From NCBI GenBank assembly GCA_019695185.1, contig JAIBAN010000026.1, positions 17,233 through 81,232 on the forward strand: a stretch of DNA of 64,000 nt. Direction: 5' to 3'. Under the pieces are notes generated by a model. The model worked only from the letters and a program-made list of their open reading frames with translations. It was not told the origin of the DNA and searched no databases. A program made the translations under genes and the position numbers. Each line of letters begins with the position of its first letter. Position 1 is the stretch's first letter. The stretch is from Blastocatellia bacterium. Lineage in GTDB: Bacteria > Acidobacteriota > Blastocatellia > Chloracidobacteriales > Chloracidobacteriaceae. Positions 42,949-50,816 of the stretch are shown piece by piece.

Positions 42949-44052
42949 ATGGCAAGCGAAGACTACTACAAAGTATTAGGGGTTCCGCGCACGGCGACTG
43001 CTGAAGAAATCAAAAAGTCCTACCGCAAGCTTGCCCGGAAATACCATCCCGACCTCAATCCGGGCAACAAGACTGCGGAAGAAAAATTCAAGCAGTTGTC
43101 AGAAGCCTTTGAGGTTCTGAGCGATCCTGGAAAGCGCGAAATTTACGACAAATACGGCAGTTATAACGAGAGTTTTGCCAATGCCTCGCAAGGCGGCAAA
43201 GGGTTTGGCGGGTTTGATTTCGGAGACCTGGGGGGAGCTTCGTTCCGGGATATTTTTTCTGAATTTTTTGGCGGCGGAAAATCACCCAAAGGGCCAGCCG
43301 CCCCACAGCCCGAACGGGGCATGGATATTGAGTTTCCGCTGGCGGTTTCCTTTGAGGATGCAGTCAACGGGTTGACGGCTCCGATTACCTATAACCGCCA
43401 GGATGCCTGTGCCAAATGTAATGGCAGTGGTGATGGCAGCGGTCCCCCCACGACTTGCGGAGCCTGCGGTGGTTCAGGGCAACGCAATACCAGTCGGCTT
43501 GGGGCCGGGCTTAACTTTCCCTGCCCGGATTGCAACGGCAGTGGCCGCCGTCGTCCGGTCTGCACCAATTGCAATGGTGGCGGAACCGTTTCCAAGTCGG
43601 AAACCGTAAAGGTTCGGATTCCCGCCGGGGTGGATACCGGTTCGCGGGTCCGGATTGCCGGAAAAGGGAATGGCGGGTTGCGCGGCGGTCCCAGCGGAGA
43701 CCTGTTTATTGTGACGAATGTTGGCTCTCATCCCTACTTTACGCGCAAGGGCGACAACATTCATTGTGTCTTGCCGATTACAATCCCTGAGGCTGCCTTG
43801 GGCACGAAAATAGAAGTTCCCACGGTTTCCGGCAAAGCTGTGTTGCGCATCCCACCGGGAACCCAGTCGGGGCAGCAATTCCGGTTACGGGAAAAAGGGT
43901 TTCCGGCACTGCGCAGTCAGGTGCGGGGCGACCAGTACGTCGAAGTGCGGATTACCTTGCCGAAAGTCATTTCGGAAGAAACCAAAGAAGTGCTGCGCGA
44001 ATTTGCCCGGTTGAACCCCGAAAATCCCCGTGCGGAAATTGGACTTTCATAA
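42949..44052 (+). CDS. dnaJ: Chaperone DnaJ (Hsp40)
   Basis: The product is 367 residues. The J domain (1-70) has [16 protein letters not shown] with the HPD triplet. A Gly/Phe-rich linker ([15 protein letters not shown]) follows. The zinc domain has four C-x2-C-x-G motifs ([32 protein letters not shown]), all intact, so this is a type I DnaJ. The C-terminal substrate domain is complete. It stimulates DnaK ATPase. The hspR gene follows after a CAGGGTT element. Confidence 0.97.
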   Translation: MASEDYYKVLGVPRTATAEEIKKSYRKLARKYHPDLNPGNKTAEEKFKQLSEAFEVLSDPGKREIYDKYGSYNESFANASQGGKGFGGFDFGDLGGASFRDIFSEFFGGGKSPKGPAAPQPERGMDIEFPLAVSFEDAVNGLTAPITYNRQDACAKCNGSGDGSGPPTTCGACGGSGQRNTSRLGAGLNFPCPDCNGSGRRRPVCTNCNGGGTVSKSETVKVRIPAGVDTGSRVRIAGKGNGGLRGGPSGDLFIVTNVGSHPYFTRKGDNIHCVLPITIPEAALGTKIEVPTVSGKAVLRIPPGTQSGQQFRLREKGFPALRSQVRGDQYVEVRITLPKVISEETKEVLREFARLNPENPRAEIGLS

Positions 44053-44055
44053 AAC

Positions 44056-44190
44056 CAGGGTTCAGGGTTCAGGGTTTTCGAATACCAGAAACTTGAGGTT
44101 TGGACTTGGCTTTCAACTCTCAACTTTTCAACTCTCAACTTGATTGACCCTGAACCCTGAACCCTGAACCCTGAAGAACCCTGAACCCTA
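44056..44190. repeat. CAGGGTT heptamer inverted-array element C3
   Basis: The left arm (44056-44078) is three CAGGGTT units. The right arm (44147-44190) is AACCCTG units, some changed. The loop of about 70 nt starts TTTTCGAATACCAGAAA and contains a second small heptamer run, CAACTCT (44114-44140). It lies between dnaJ and hspR. Confidence 0.9.
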
Positions 44191-44216
44191 AGCCTAGACC
44201 CCAGTGAGGTGGCGTG

Positions 44217-44681
44217 ATGCGCGAACGAAAGAAACGAGTGAGACGATACACAATTGGGATTGTGGCGGATACGTTCGGCGTTCACGAACAAACATTGCGG
44301 CTGTATGAACGGGAAGGACTGCTGACACCTTCACGTTCGGAAAAGAACACCCGTTACTACACAGACGAAGACCTCGAAAAGCTCAAAATGATTCTGAATC
44401 TGACTCGTGATATGGGGGTGAATCTGGCAGGGGTCCAGATTATTCTCAACATGCGGGAGCAGATGGATGAAATGAAACGGGAATTCAACCGGTTTCTGAG
44501 CTTTATTCGGGAGCAGATGCACCCCGAAGCCTCACCTGAACACTTCAATATCAGCAACGCATTGGTTCGGATTACACCCACCTATATGATTCATGTCGAA
44601 TCCGAAATCCAGGAACCACGCCCGGTGACGCTCCGACCGGTTAAACCCATCAAAATCGAAACAGATTCGGATGAAGACTGA
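44217..44681 (+). CDS. hspR: MerR-type heat-shock repressor HspR
   Basis: The product is 154 residues. The N-terminal MerR winged helix has YTIGIVADTFGVHEQTLRLYEREGLLTPSR, and TRYYTDEDLEKLKMI follows. The dimerising coiled coil is about 75-110. There are no metal-binding cysteines. MerR genes next to dnaK-dnaJ are HspR repressors that, with DnaK, shut off their own operon. The acidic tail (TDSDED) is unusual. ATG 44217 with GAGGTGG just upstream is preferred over GTG 44214. Confidence 0.9.
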   Translation: MRERKKRVRRYTIGIVADTFGVHEQTLRLYEREGLLTPSRSEKNTRYYTDEDLEKLKMILNLTRDMGVNLAGVQIILNMREQMDEMKREFNRFLSFIREQMHPEASPEHFNISNALVRITPTYMIHVESEIQEPRPVTLRPVKPIKIETDSDED

Positions 44682-44838
44682 ATTTTCACGGTTCGGCTTG
44701 TGAAGCTAACCGTTTGGGCGGCTTAAACCGGGTCATCGCCGGCCCATTCACTTTTTCCCTGATAAAACAAACTTACTGTCACTTGCGCTTTCCATCCAGG
44801 GTTGCTCACTCGGCGGACTGGATAAAAGCCCGCAAAAC

Positions 44839-45060
44839 CTAATTGAAGGAAGACTTGGAGCGGCAGCGATGCACCATCTGCCCAAACTGCGATTTCTCCA
44901 TGAGGGGGGGGCGGTCAAACCAGTAATTCAAACACTCACCGAAATCCGGATTGGCCTGACAATGGTGGTGCCAGGCCAGCCCAACGAATTGCCACAGCAG
45001 GTGGCAGAATTCCACTTCTGAGCCAAACGGACCCAGCGCCAGCCCGGCCTGGAGCCACAT
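44839..45060 (-). pseudogene. Possible short or decayed gene with a G-tract
   Basis: A 73-residue frame reads MWLQAGLALGPFGSEVEFCH and then DFGECLNYWFDRPPLMEKSQ, with plausible codon use but no recognised family. It crosses an eight-base G tract (44904-44911), where slippage would break the frame. The rest of the 482-nt gap (44682-45163) shows no other gene. It may be a remnant, a phase-variable small gene, or noise. Confidence 0.25.
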
Positions 45061-45163
45061 CTATCCGGAATTGCCAACGGGCAGTTCTCCATTTTTTATT
45101 TAAACCTGGATGCCGCGTCGTTTGGGGCGTAACTGCTGCAGGCCCTGGTGAAACCCTTCTCAA

Positions 45164-45613
45164 TCATTTTGTTTCAACGGCGGTCTTGATATCGTTCAGG
45201 TCTTGCAAGGCCGTCTTTTGAATCACGCCCTTGAAGAAAAGCCTCATGGGAATCGTCATCAATGTTGGGATGATCCCTTGGGGAATGGTCTCATGAGATT
45301 CAGTCAATCTCATCCCGTCCAGGTTCTCCGAAATCCTTTTTGTGGTTACAAATACAAATCCGCCATCTTCAGCCCTCGTTTGGTAAAATTCGTTTTCAGC
45401 CGCATCAGTGATCCATTTTTCCACGCTGGTTGGTTTGCCAAAGAGCATTCGGGTCTCCCGCCACTTGAGTCCGACGATTCCTTGTGCCGGTTGTTCCAGA
45501 ATCTCGATTTTTTGGATTCCGCTGATGATATCCGGGGCATTTCCGATGTTGGTGATGGCGGCCCAGACCGCTTCCCTCGACCCGTTGATGGTGACTTCTG
45601 CTGCAACGATCAT
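45164..45613 (-). CDS. SRPBCC family protein (polyketide cyclase-like)
   Basis: The product is 149 residues of the START/SRPBCC fold. The start VAAEVTINGSREAVWAAITNI is typical, followed by VGLKWRETRMLFGK and a long C-terminal helix (LFFKGVIQKTALQDLNDIKT). This is a lipid- or polyketide-binding cavity protein with no assignable substrate. AAGGAG 7 nt before the ATG supports the start. It stands alone between two poorly coding gaps. Confidence 0.85.
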   Translation of the reverse strand: MIVAAEVTINGSREAVWAAITNIGNAPDIISGIQKIEILEQPAQGIVGLKWRETRMLFGKPTSVEKWITDAAENEFYQTRAEDGGFVFVTTKRISENLDGMRLTESHETIPQGIIPTLMTIPMRLFFKGVIQKTALQDLNDIKTAVETK

Positions 45614-45863
45614 GATGCTGCTCCTTGGTTCAAGTGATGGGGTGAGCCCATCACGGCACCCGGCTCGTTTTCGGTTGAGTTCCGCGTTTTACTGCCAACG
45701 CCGGCCAGTCGCCGGTTTACCCAACGTCAATCAGCTTGCCTTGAGACCAATCAAACCCGCTAATGGCTGAGTTGCCATTTGCCGATTACGACTGCCATCC
45801 TACCAAAGATTGCCCTCCGGGTCACCAGCCGGAGCGGCCAGCGCCGGCAGGAGGCGAAAGACC

Positions 45864-45927
45864 GTAAGTTGCCAGAAAACTGGCTTGGAATGATTAGTCA
45901 CCCCAAGCCAGTTTTCTGCAAACTTAC
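45864..45927. repeat. Long isolated hairpin in a gene-poor gap
   Basis: The arms 45864-45888 and 45903-45927 pair at 23 of 25 positions around a 14-nt loop. The mismatches lie together near the outer third. No T-run follows on either side, so it is not a standard terminator. The surrounding gap (45614-46052) shows no convincing gene. It could be a decayed mobile inverted repeat or a structured RNA. Confidence 0.75.
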
Positions 45928-45990
45928 AAGCAGCAGCACTTGTACCAGGAAATCAAAAACAGAAGGAACGTTTCCGTGCAAAGGGAAACA

Positions 45991-46014
45991 GGCTGCTCAA
46001 AGAACAGAGCAGCC
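45991..46014 (-). terminator. Likely terminator of the 46053-46388 gene
   Basis: GGCTGCTC (45991-45998) pairs with GAGCAGCC (46007-46014) around an 8-nt loop, 39 nt after the stop on the minus strand. A weak T-rich stretch (TGTTTCCCTTT) follows in that direction. Confidence 0.5.
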
Positions 46015-46052
46015 CGTTATTTGGTACTCGTCAATTGGTGATGGAACCGGCT

Positions 46053-46388
46053 TCAGCTTACCAATCCCTCTTGTCCCCCGCCCATGTATTCCATCAACGA
46101 AAGGCCGACCCGCTGGCCGAATTGCTCTTCCAAAGAAAGAATTTCGCCGATGGTTTCATCCATCTGAATCCGCTCGACCCGCCACATCGGGACAAAACTG
46201 TAGGCCAGCCCGATATTGTATTCGCCGCAGGTGACAGCATTCACCCAGTCATCAAACGTATTGATGTCGAGTCCCCGGATTTGGACTCCAGACCCGTCAA
46301 TTGAAACCAGAATGCCCCAAATTTTTTCTCGTGGGCTATGCAGGCTGAGTACCACGCACACACCGGGTTCAATTTTTGAAAATCGCAC
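46053..46388 (-). CDS. Conserved-looking small protein of unknown function
   Basis: The product is 111 residues and soluble. The first half is beta-rich (VCVVLSLHSPREKIWGILVS, then DGSGVQIRGLDINTFDDWV), and an acidic helical end follows (GEILSLEEQFGQRVG). The start is GTG at 46388, with GAGAGGA about 8 nt upstream. I do not recognise a named family, but codon use and the Shine-Dalgarno sequence support a real gene. It lies downstream of a CAGGGTT array. Confidence 0.65.
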   Translation of the reverse strand: MRFSKIEPGVCVVLSLHSPREKIWGILVSIDGSGVQIRGLDINTFDDWVNAVTCGEYNIGLAYSFVPMWRVERIQMDETIGEILSLEEQFGQRVGLSLMEYMGGGQEGLVS

Positions 46389-46401
46389 AGGCTTTTCCTC
46401 T

Positions 46402-46571
46402 CAGGGTTCAGGGTTCAGGGTTCAGGGTCTGGGGTTCAGGGTTCAGGGTCCAGGGTTCAGGGTCCAGGGTTCAGGGTTCAGGGTTCAGGGTTTTTCGAAT
46501 TCTAGAAAAGTGAGTCTTCGGATTCAGGTTTAATTCTCAATTCTCAATTCAAAAACCCTAGACCCCAGACC
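46402..46571. repeat. Mixed element: long CAGGGTT arm with inserted TCAATTC array
   Basis: The left arm (46402-46492) is about thirteen CAGGGTT units, three of them GTCCAGG or GTCTGGG variants. After the shared TTTTCGAAT start of the loop comes a TCAATTC array (46532-46550), and then a short decayed AACCCTAGACCCC stretch (46553-46571) that is probably the remains of the original right arm. This indicates insertion of one family into another. Confidence 0.85.
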
Positions 46572-46577
46572 CGACAA

Positions 46578-47765
46578 TCATGTCCGTTCCACCACCAGGG
46601 CAATCCCTTGCCCGCCACCAATACAAAGGGCAGCCAGACCCAGCCGCAGGTTGTTCCGTTCCATGTGGTGAAGCAGGGTGACCAGAATCCGGGCACCACT
46701 GGCTCCGATTGGGTGTCCCAGGGCAACCGCGCCACCTAAAGGGTTAACCCGGCTGTCATTTTCCAGACCCAATTCTTTCAACACAGCCAAAGACTGCGCC
46801 GCAAAGGCTTCATTGAGTTCAATGGCCTCGATTTGGGAAAGTTCAAGCCCCCCTTTTTCCAAGGCCCTCCGAATGGCCGGAACCGGTCCCAATCCCATGA
46901 CGGAAGGGTCCACCCCGGCAGAGGCGTATGAACGGATGACTGCCAATGGGGCACATTCATTCAAGCGGGCTCGTTCAGCCGACATGACCACCACAGCGGC
47001 GGCTCCGTCATTGATGCCGGAGGCGTTTCCGGCGGTCACGCTGCCATCCTTTTTGAAAGCGGGGCGGAGCTTGGCCAGACCTTCTGGGGTTGTTTCAGCT
47101 TTGATGTATTCGTCTTTTTCAAATGGTACCGGGTCACCTTTTCGTTGCGGAATCGGAACCGCCACAATTTCCTGGGAAAAATGTCCCGCTGTCTGGGCTG
47201 CCGCTGCTTTCTGTTGGCTGGCAGCAGAAAAATCGTCCTGAGCCGCTCGGCTGATGTCATATCGGGCCGCCAGATTTTCGGCGGTAATTCCCATGTGGTA
47301 CCGGTTCATGGCACAGGTCAACCCATCGTGAACCAATGTGTCAATCAGTTCGCCATGCCCCAAGCGGTAGCCATTGCGGGCTTGTGGTAACAAATATGGA
47401 GCGCGGGTCATGTTTTCCATGCCCCCAGCCACAATCACTTCCGCGTCACCAGCCAAAATGGCCTGGGCCGCCAAGGTGACTGCTTTCAATCCGGAACCAC
47501 AAACTTTATTCACTGTATGGGAGGGCACATGGTCGGGAATGCCGGCAGCCAAAGCCGCTTGGCGGGCTGGGTTTTGGCCGATTCCGGCCTGGAGGACGTT
47601 GCCCAATATCACCTCATCAACGGTATCAGCCGCCAGACCTGCCCGCTTCAGTGCCTCAGTGACGACGATGGCTCCCAGTTGTGGGGCTGCCTGGTCTTTC
47701 AGACCGCCGTTGAAACTACCAATCGCCGTCCGTGCGGCGCTTACGATGACAACCTTTGAATTCAT
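46578..47765 (-). CDS. Acetyl-CoA acetyltransferase (thiolase)
   Basis: The product is 395 residues. The nucleophilic Cys is in [16 protein letters not shown] (about 89). [13 protein letters not shown] follows. The C-terminal His and Cys are in [17 protein letters not shown] and [15 protein letters not shown]. It condenses or cleaves acetoacetyl-CoA in the cytosol, for butanoate, PHB or fatty-acid turnover. The ATG at 47765 touches the next array, with no Shine-Dalgarno sequence. Confidence 0.95.
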   Translation of the reverse strand: MNSKVVIVSAARTAIGSFNGGLKDQAAPQLGAIVVTEALKRAGLAADTVDEVILGNVLQAGIGQNPARQAALAAGIPDHVPSHTVNKVCGSGLKAVTLAAQAILAGDAEVIVAGGMENMTRAPYLLPQARNGYRLGHGELIDTLVHDGLTCAMNRYHMGITAENLAARYDISRAAQDDFSAASQQKAAAAQTAGHFSQEIVAVPIPQRKGDPVPFEKDEYIKAETTPEGLAKLRPAFKKDGSVTAGNASGINDGAAAVVVMSAERARLNECAPLAVIRSYASAGVDPSVMGLGPVPAIRRALEKGGLELSQIEAIELNEAFAAQSLAVLKELGLENDSRVNPLGGAVALGHPIGASGARILVTLLHHMERNNLRLGLAALCIGGGQGIALVVERT

Positions 47766-47900
47766 AATTGAGAAATAAGAAATAAGAAATGAGAAATGAG
47801 TATTGAGTATTGAGAGTGAAAAACCAATAGACCCACTTTAAGCCTCGTACAACCGGTTTCTTCAAGTAAAACGAACTTTCTCAATTCTCAATTCTCAATT
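47765..47900. repeat. GAATTGA-like heptamer inverted-array element A6, degenerate left arm
   Basis: The left arm (47766-47816) drifts through GAAATAA, GAAATGA and GTATTGA units, each shared by two adjacent copies. The right arm (47878-47900) is three perfect TCAATTC units. The loop is 61 nt. Paired identical variants in the left arm point to stepwise copying of neighbouring units. Confidence 0.85.
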
Positions 47901-47903
47901 GGA

Positions 47904-48905
47904 TTACTCGGAGTCGAGGATTTTGCGCATTTCCTCTTCGATTTCCTGACGTGATACCCGGACCGTGGTCAGGCTGGCACTTGGTTGCTCTTCATGCGGG
48001 ACCAATGAATGCTCACCCGTGGGGGCGTCTACGTTTGAATCGGTCAAATCCGGGTCAAGTTCAAACCGGACCAGCGCCGTACCCAGGCGGATGATGTCGC
48101 CATCGGCCAGCCGCACACCGGAGAGACTGTTGTGCGGAACCTCAATAGCCTCACCAGCCCGCTCAATGGAGGTTCCGTTGGCGCTGCCTGAGTCGTAGAG
48201 GAAGAAATCCCCGTTTTCAAAAACGATGGTTCCATGCTGGCGCGAAACGCTGCCATTGGGTGAACTTTCATCGTCAATCCGAGAGAACACAAAATCGTTC
48301 CGGCGCAGGATTTCACCCGTGGACTTGTCAAGCACATTGCGCAAGCGGCCTAAAAAGGTTGTCTGACGGGTAATAATGGAGGGGTTTCGATAGACCTGAC
48401 CGCTCATGATGGTGAGCCGGGCCAAGCGGGGAATTTGTGGTTTCCGCCCGTAGACTTCCAGGATGCGGCCTTCGGTTTCATCCACTTTAACCGTAATTTC
48501 GTCGGCTGACTCTTCAGGAGTGGGCCATTCGAACTCAATTGAGCAGGTGGTCACCGGACTGGTTGAGGCATACCCTCGCACCTCCACCGAAATCGGGTCA
48601 AACAGTTTATAGCCTGTTTCGGTAATGTAATCGTAGAGGTATTTGGTGAAAACAATTGAGTTAAACAGCACTTCACATTCTTCCAGTTTTTCCGGGGTGG
48701 GGTTTGGCACCCGCACCACCAGCCGGTTGGGAACATAGGTCTGGTTTCCCACCCAGATAAACCGTTTACGGCTGAGTTCATCCAGAATCTGGCTGACGAT
48801 TCCGGTTGGCATGACATCCTTGGGGGTCAGCCAATAATTGGCTCGGACGGCCTCTGACAAAAAATCTTCCAGATCGACAATGATTTGACGGGTATCTTTC
48901 GGCAT
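47904..48905 (-). CDS. FHA domain protein with DUF3662-like N-terminus
   Basis: The product is 333 residues. The N-terminal part (about 1-125), with IIVDLEDFLSEAVRANYWL and YVPNRLVVRVPNPTPEKLEE, matches the FhaA N-terminal (DUF3662) domain. A linker leads to an FHA domain (about 205-290) with SVSRQHGTIVFENGDFFLYD and SGSANGTSI, including the phosphothreonine-binding Arg/Ser/His set. It likely reads Ser/Thr-kinase signals. The cognate kinase is not in the window. The acidic C-terminal helix is short. Confidence 0.88.
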   Translation of the reverse strand: MPKDTRQIIVDLEDFLSEAVRANYWLTPKDVMPTGIVSQILDELSRKRFIWVGNQTYVPNRLVVRVPNPTPEKLEECEVLFNSIVFTKYLYDYITETGYKLFDPISVEVRGYASTSPVTTCSIEFEWPTPEESADEITVKVDETEGRILEVYGRKPQIPRLARLTIMSGQVYRNPSIITRQTTFLGRLRNVLDKSTGEILRRNDFVFSRIDDESSPNGSVSRQHGTIVFENGDFFLYDSGSANGTSIERAGEAIEVPHNSLSGVRLADGDIIRLGTALVRFELDPDLTDSNVDAPTGEHSLVPHEEQPSASLTTVRVSRQEIEEEMRKILDSE

Positions 48906-48977
48906 AAGTACGGTCCTGTGGAAGAAAGGTGACGAAGGTGGACCGCCGGGGTACGGCTGGGCGGTCCGCTGGCAGCA

Positions 48978-49595
48978 TCATTTCTTTTTTGGTAACGGTT
49001 TGGGATTGGTCAGTTTTAACGGTTCGGAAGTCCATTCCCGGTTGCCTCCGGCCAAGCCCACCCAGATTGAGGCGATTTGCTCATTGGCGGAAAACCGGGG
49101 CCGGCTGGCAGCGAATTTGTCTTTCAAGGTTGCCACCCCCAGCACATTGATGACTACGGCAAAGGATCCATCTGGTGCTTTTGCATTTTTGGTATCAATA
49201 TCGGCCAAAGCAATTCCCGATTTTTTAGCCAGAATGTATTTGGTGACTTCTTTCTTGCCATCCACTGTTTCGATAATCGGACAAATCTGATAATCGCCCA
49301 CGGGAATGGTGGTCGTCTCAGTTTTACATTCCTGCTCAACCTTGATGGGCATCCACAATGCCTTCTGGTCGGTTGTTGGTTCAAGATGCTCGGAAACAAC
49401 CACCGGAGCCGTCGGGTCGGCGGCTGGTTCTGATTTGGAGGTGGCCGGAGGCGTGGCATTGGATGCCGGGCTGGGTTGGGTGGTCGGAGCCGATGCCGAA
49501 GTACAGGCAGAAAAAACACCACCCCAAAGACAGAGCAGAATGCTTCCAAACACGTGCCAGCGGTTGGAAACAAAGGAAATTGTGGGTTCAGCCAT
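48978..49595 (-). CDS. Probable lipoprotein of unknown function
   Basis: The product is 205 residues. After a hydrophobic stretch (about 15-30) a lipobox-like GGVFSAC is seen, so Cys31 may be lipidated. A low-complexity Pro/Ala/Thr/Ser linker (about 32-65) follows, then a globular domain with QECKTETTTIPVGDYQICP (two Cys) and WVGLAGGNREWTSEPLKL. The FHA gene is 72 nt downstream; the two may share a transcript. Confidence 0.7.
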   Translation of the reverse strand: MAEPTISFVSNRWHVFGSILLCLWGGVFSACTSASAPTTQPSPASNATPPATSKSEPAADPTAPVVVSEHLEPTTDQKALWMPIKVEQECKTETTTIPVGDYQICPIIETVDGKKEVTKYILAKKSGIALADIDTKNAKAPDGSFAVVINVLGVATLKDKFAASRPRFSANEQIASIWVGLAGGNREWTSEPLKLTNPKPLPKKK

Positions 49596-49717
49596 AATGC
49601 ACAGGTAGTAGAAAGGACTGGAGACTGAGAATCGAGGTTTTTTCAGGGCCGGGATTGGCAGACTTTTCCGGTTATCATTTCCAGGTCCCGAAATCCTCCG
49701 TCTGATTAAAACTTCAA

Positions 49718-50485
49718 TTAACTGCCGCCGGAAACCTGATTGACTTGTTGTTGGTAGTTTTCCAGACAGGCAATCGAAACATGATAAGCGGTCACATCCT
49801 GTTCGGGATACATGCGGTAAACAGTACCGGATTCAACATGGAAGCAGCTCAACGGGTCCTCGTAGGTGCATCCGGTATCGAGCCCGACCGCACTGCCGCA
49901 AACATAAATCTCACCAGCCCGGCGAACGCCGTCCTGCGGCAGATACCGGGTTGGGGTGTGCCCGAAAAAGCAGGGTTTGCCCCGATAGAGTTTGAAGAAT
50001 TTGAGGTCGCGGGTCCAAATCAGGACATCGGATTCGCACTCCGACGGATGTTTACCGGGAACGATGCCGGCATGAACATACAGGGCCTTTTCATCCTCAA
50101 AAAAATAGGGCATGGAGCGAAAGAACTCGATATGTTCCTGCGGGATGTGCAACGAAATGGTAGCGGTTTCCTCGTCAATTTCGCAGCCATACTGATTCAT
50201 GGTCATGATTCCGCCATTTTCCGGAATCAGCCATAACGGGTCGCCTTCGTCCAGCAAGTCGAGCAGCATTTGTTCGTGGTTACCCCGCAGGGCGACGACT
50301 CTGGGGTTTTGAGCCTTGAGTTCTTTGACAAAAGCAACCACTCCGGGTGCATCTTCACCCCGGTCAATCAAATCACCGACGAAGACGATCCGGTCACGGC
50401 GCGGATTGTAGTCAAGTGACTCGACAATCTTGCGCAATTGGCGACAGCGACCATGCACATCTCCAAAAACATATGTGTTTTCCAT
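49718..50485 (-). CDS. Metallophosphoesterase, Ser/Thr protein phosphatase type
   Basis: The product is 255 residues. The PPP-family metal-site motifs are intact: YVFGDVHGRCRQL (GDxHG), IVFVGDLIDRGEDA (GDxxDRG) and VALRGNHEQML (GNHE). The small size and the lack of other domains fit bacterial PrpE/PP1-like or diadenosine tetraphosphatase-like enzymes. ATG 50485 has GGAGG 6 nt upstream; the open frame to 50533 is leader. It could dephosphorylate proteins read by the nearby FHA protein, which is an inference from position. Confidence 0.9.
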   Translation of the reverse strand: MENTYVFGDVHGRCRQLRKIVESLDYNPRRDRIVFVGDLIDRGEDAPGVVAFVKELKAQNPRVVALRGNHEQMLLDLLDEGDPLWLIPENGGIMTMNQYGCEIDEETATISLHIPQEHIEFFRSMPYFFEDEKALYVHAGIVPGKHPSECESDVLIWTRDLKFFKLYRGKPCFFGHTPTRYLPQDGVRRAGEIYVCGSAVGLDTGCTYEDPLSCFHVESGTVYRMYPEQDVTAYHVSIACLENYQQQVNQVSGGS

Positions 50486-50672
50486 TCCGTGCCTCCAGAA
50501 AAGATGGCAGTGAGGCTCACAACAAAAGGCCACTCAAGGTGGGTGTGACGGTGCTGCTTAATAATAAATGATGAAAATGTTGGGAGCTTCTGGTAACAGT
50601 GTAGTAACAGGACGCCTCAGTCTACCACTTTTTCGGCGTGAGACTCCAGATGAATTTGAGGAAAGCAGGCAC

Positions 50673-50813
50673 GGTTCAGGGTTTAGGGTTCAGGGTTCAG
50701 GGTTTTTGAAGATTGAACTCCTCAAATTTTTGCTCATAGAACTTTTCGTCGGCTGCAATTCTGGTGCAGAGAGCCTGAACCCTGAACCCTGAACCCTGAA
50801 CCCTGAACCCTGA
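50673..50813. repeat. CAGGGTT heptamer inverted-array element C5
   Basis: The left arm (50673-50706) is four CAGGGTT units, one variant. The right arm (50774-50813) is five and a half AACCCTG units. The loop is about 70 nt with a CTGCA/TGCAG hairpin (50753-50769). The gap between the phosphatase start and the mutS2 stop holds nothing else that I can identify. Confidence 0.9.
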
Positions 50814-50816
50814 TTT

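Noticed and set aside
45779..46234. A 151-residue plus-strand open frame in the gap after the SRPBCC gene
   Set aside because: It runs through two hairpins and overlaps the better supported minus-strand gene at 46053. Its composition is erratic and there is no Shine-Dalgarno sequence.
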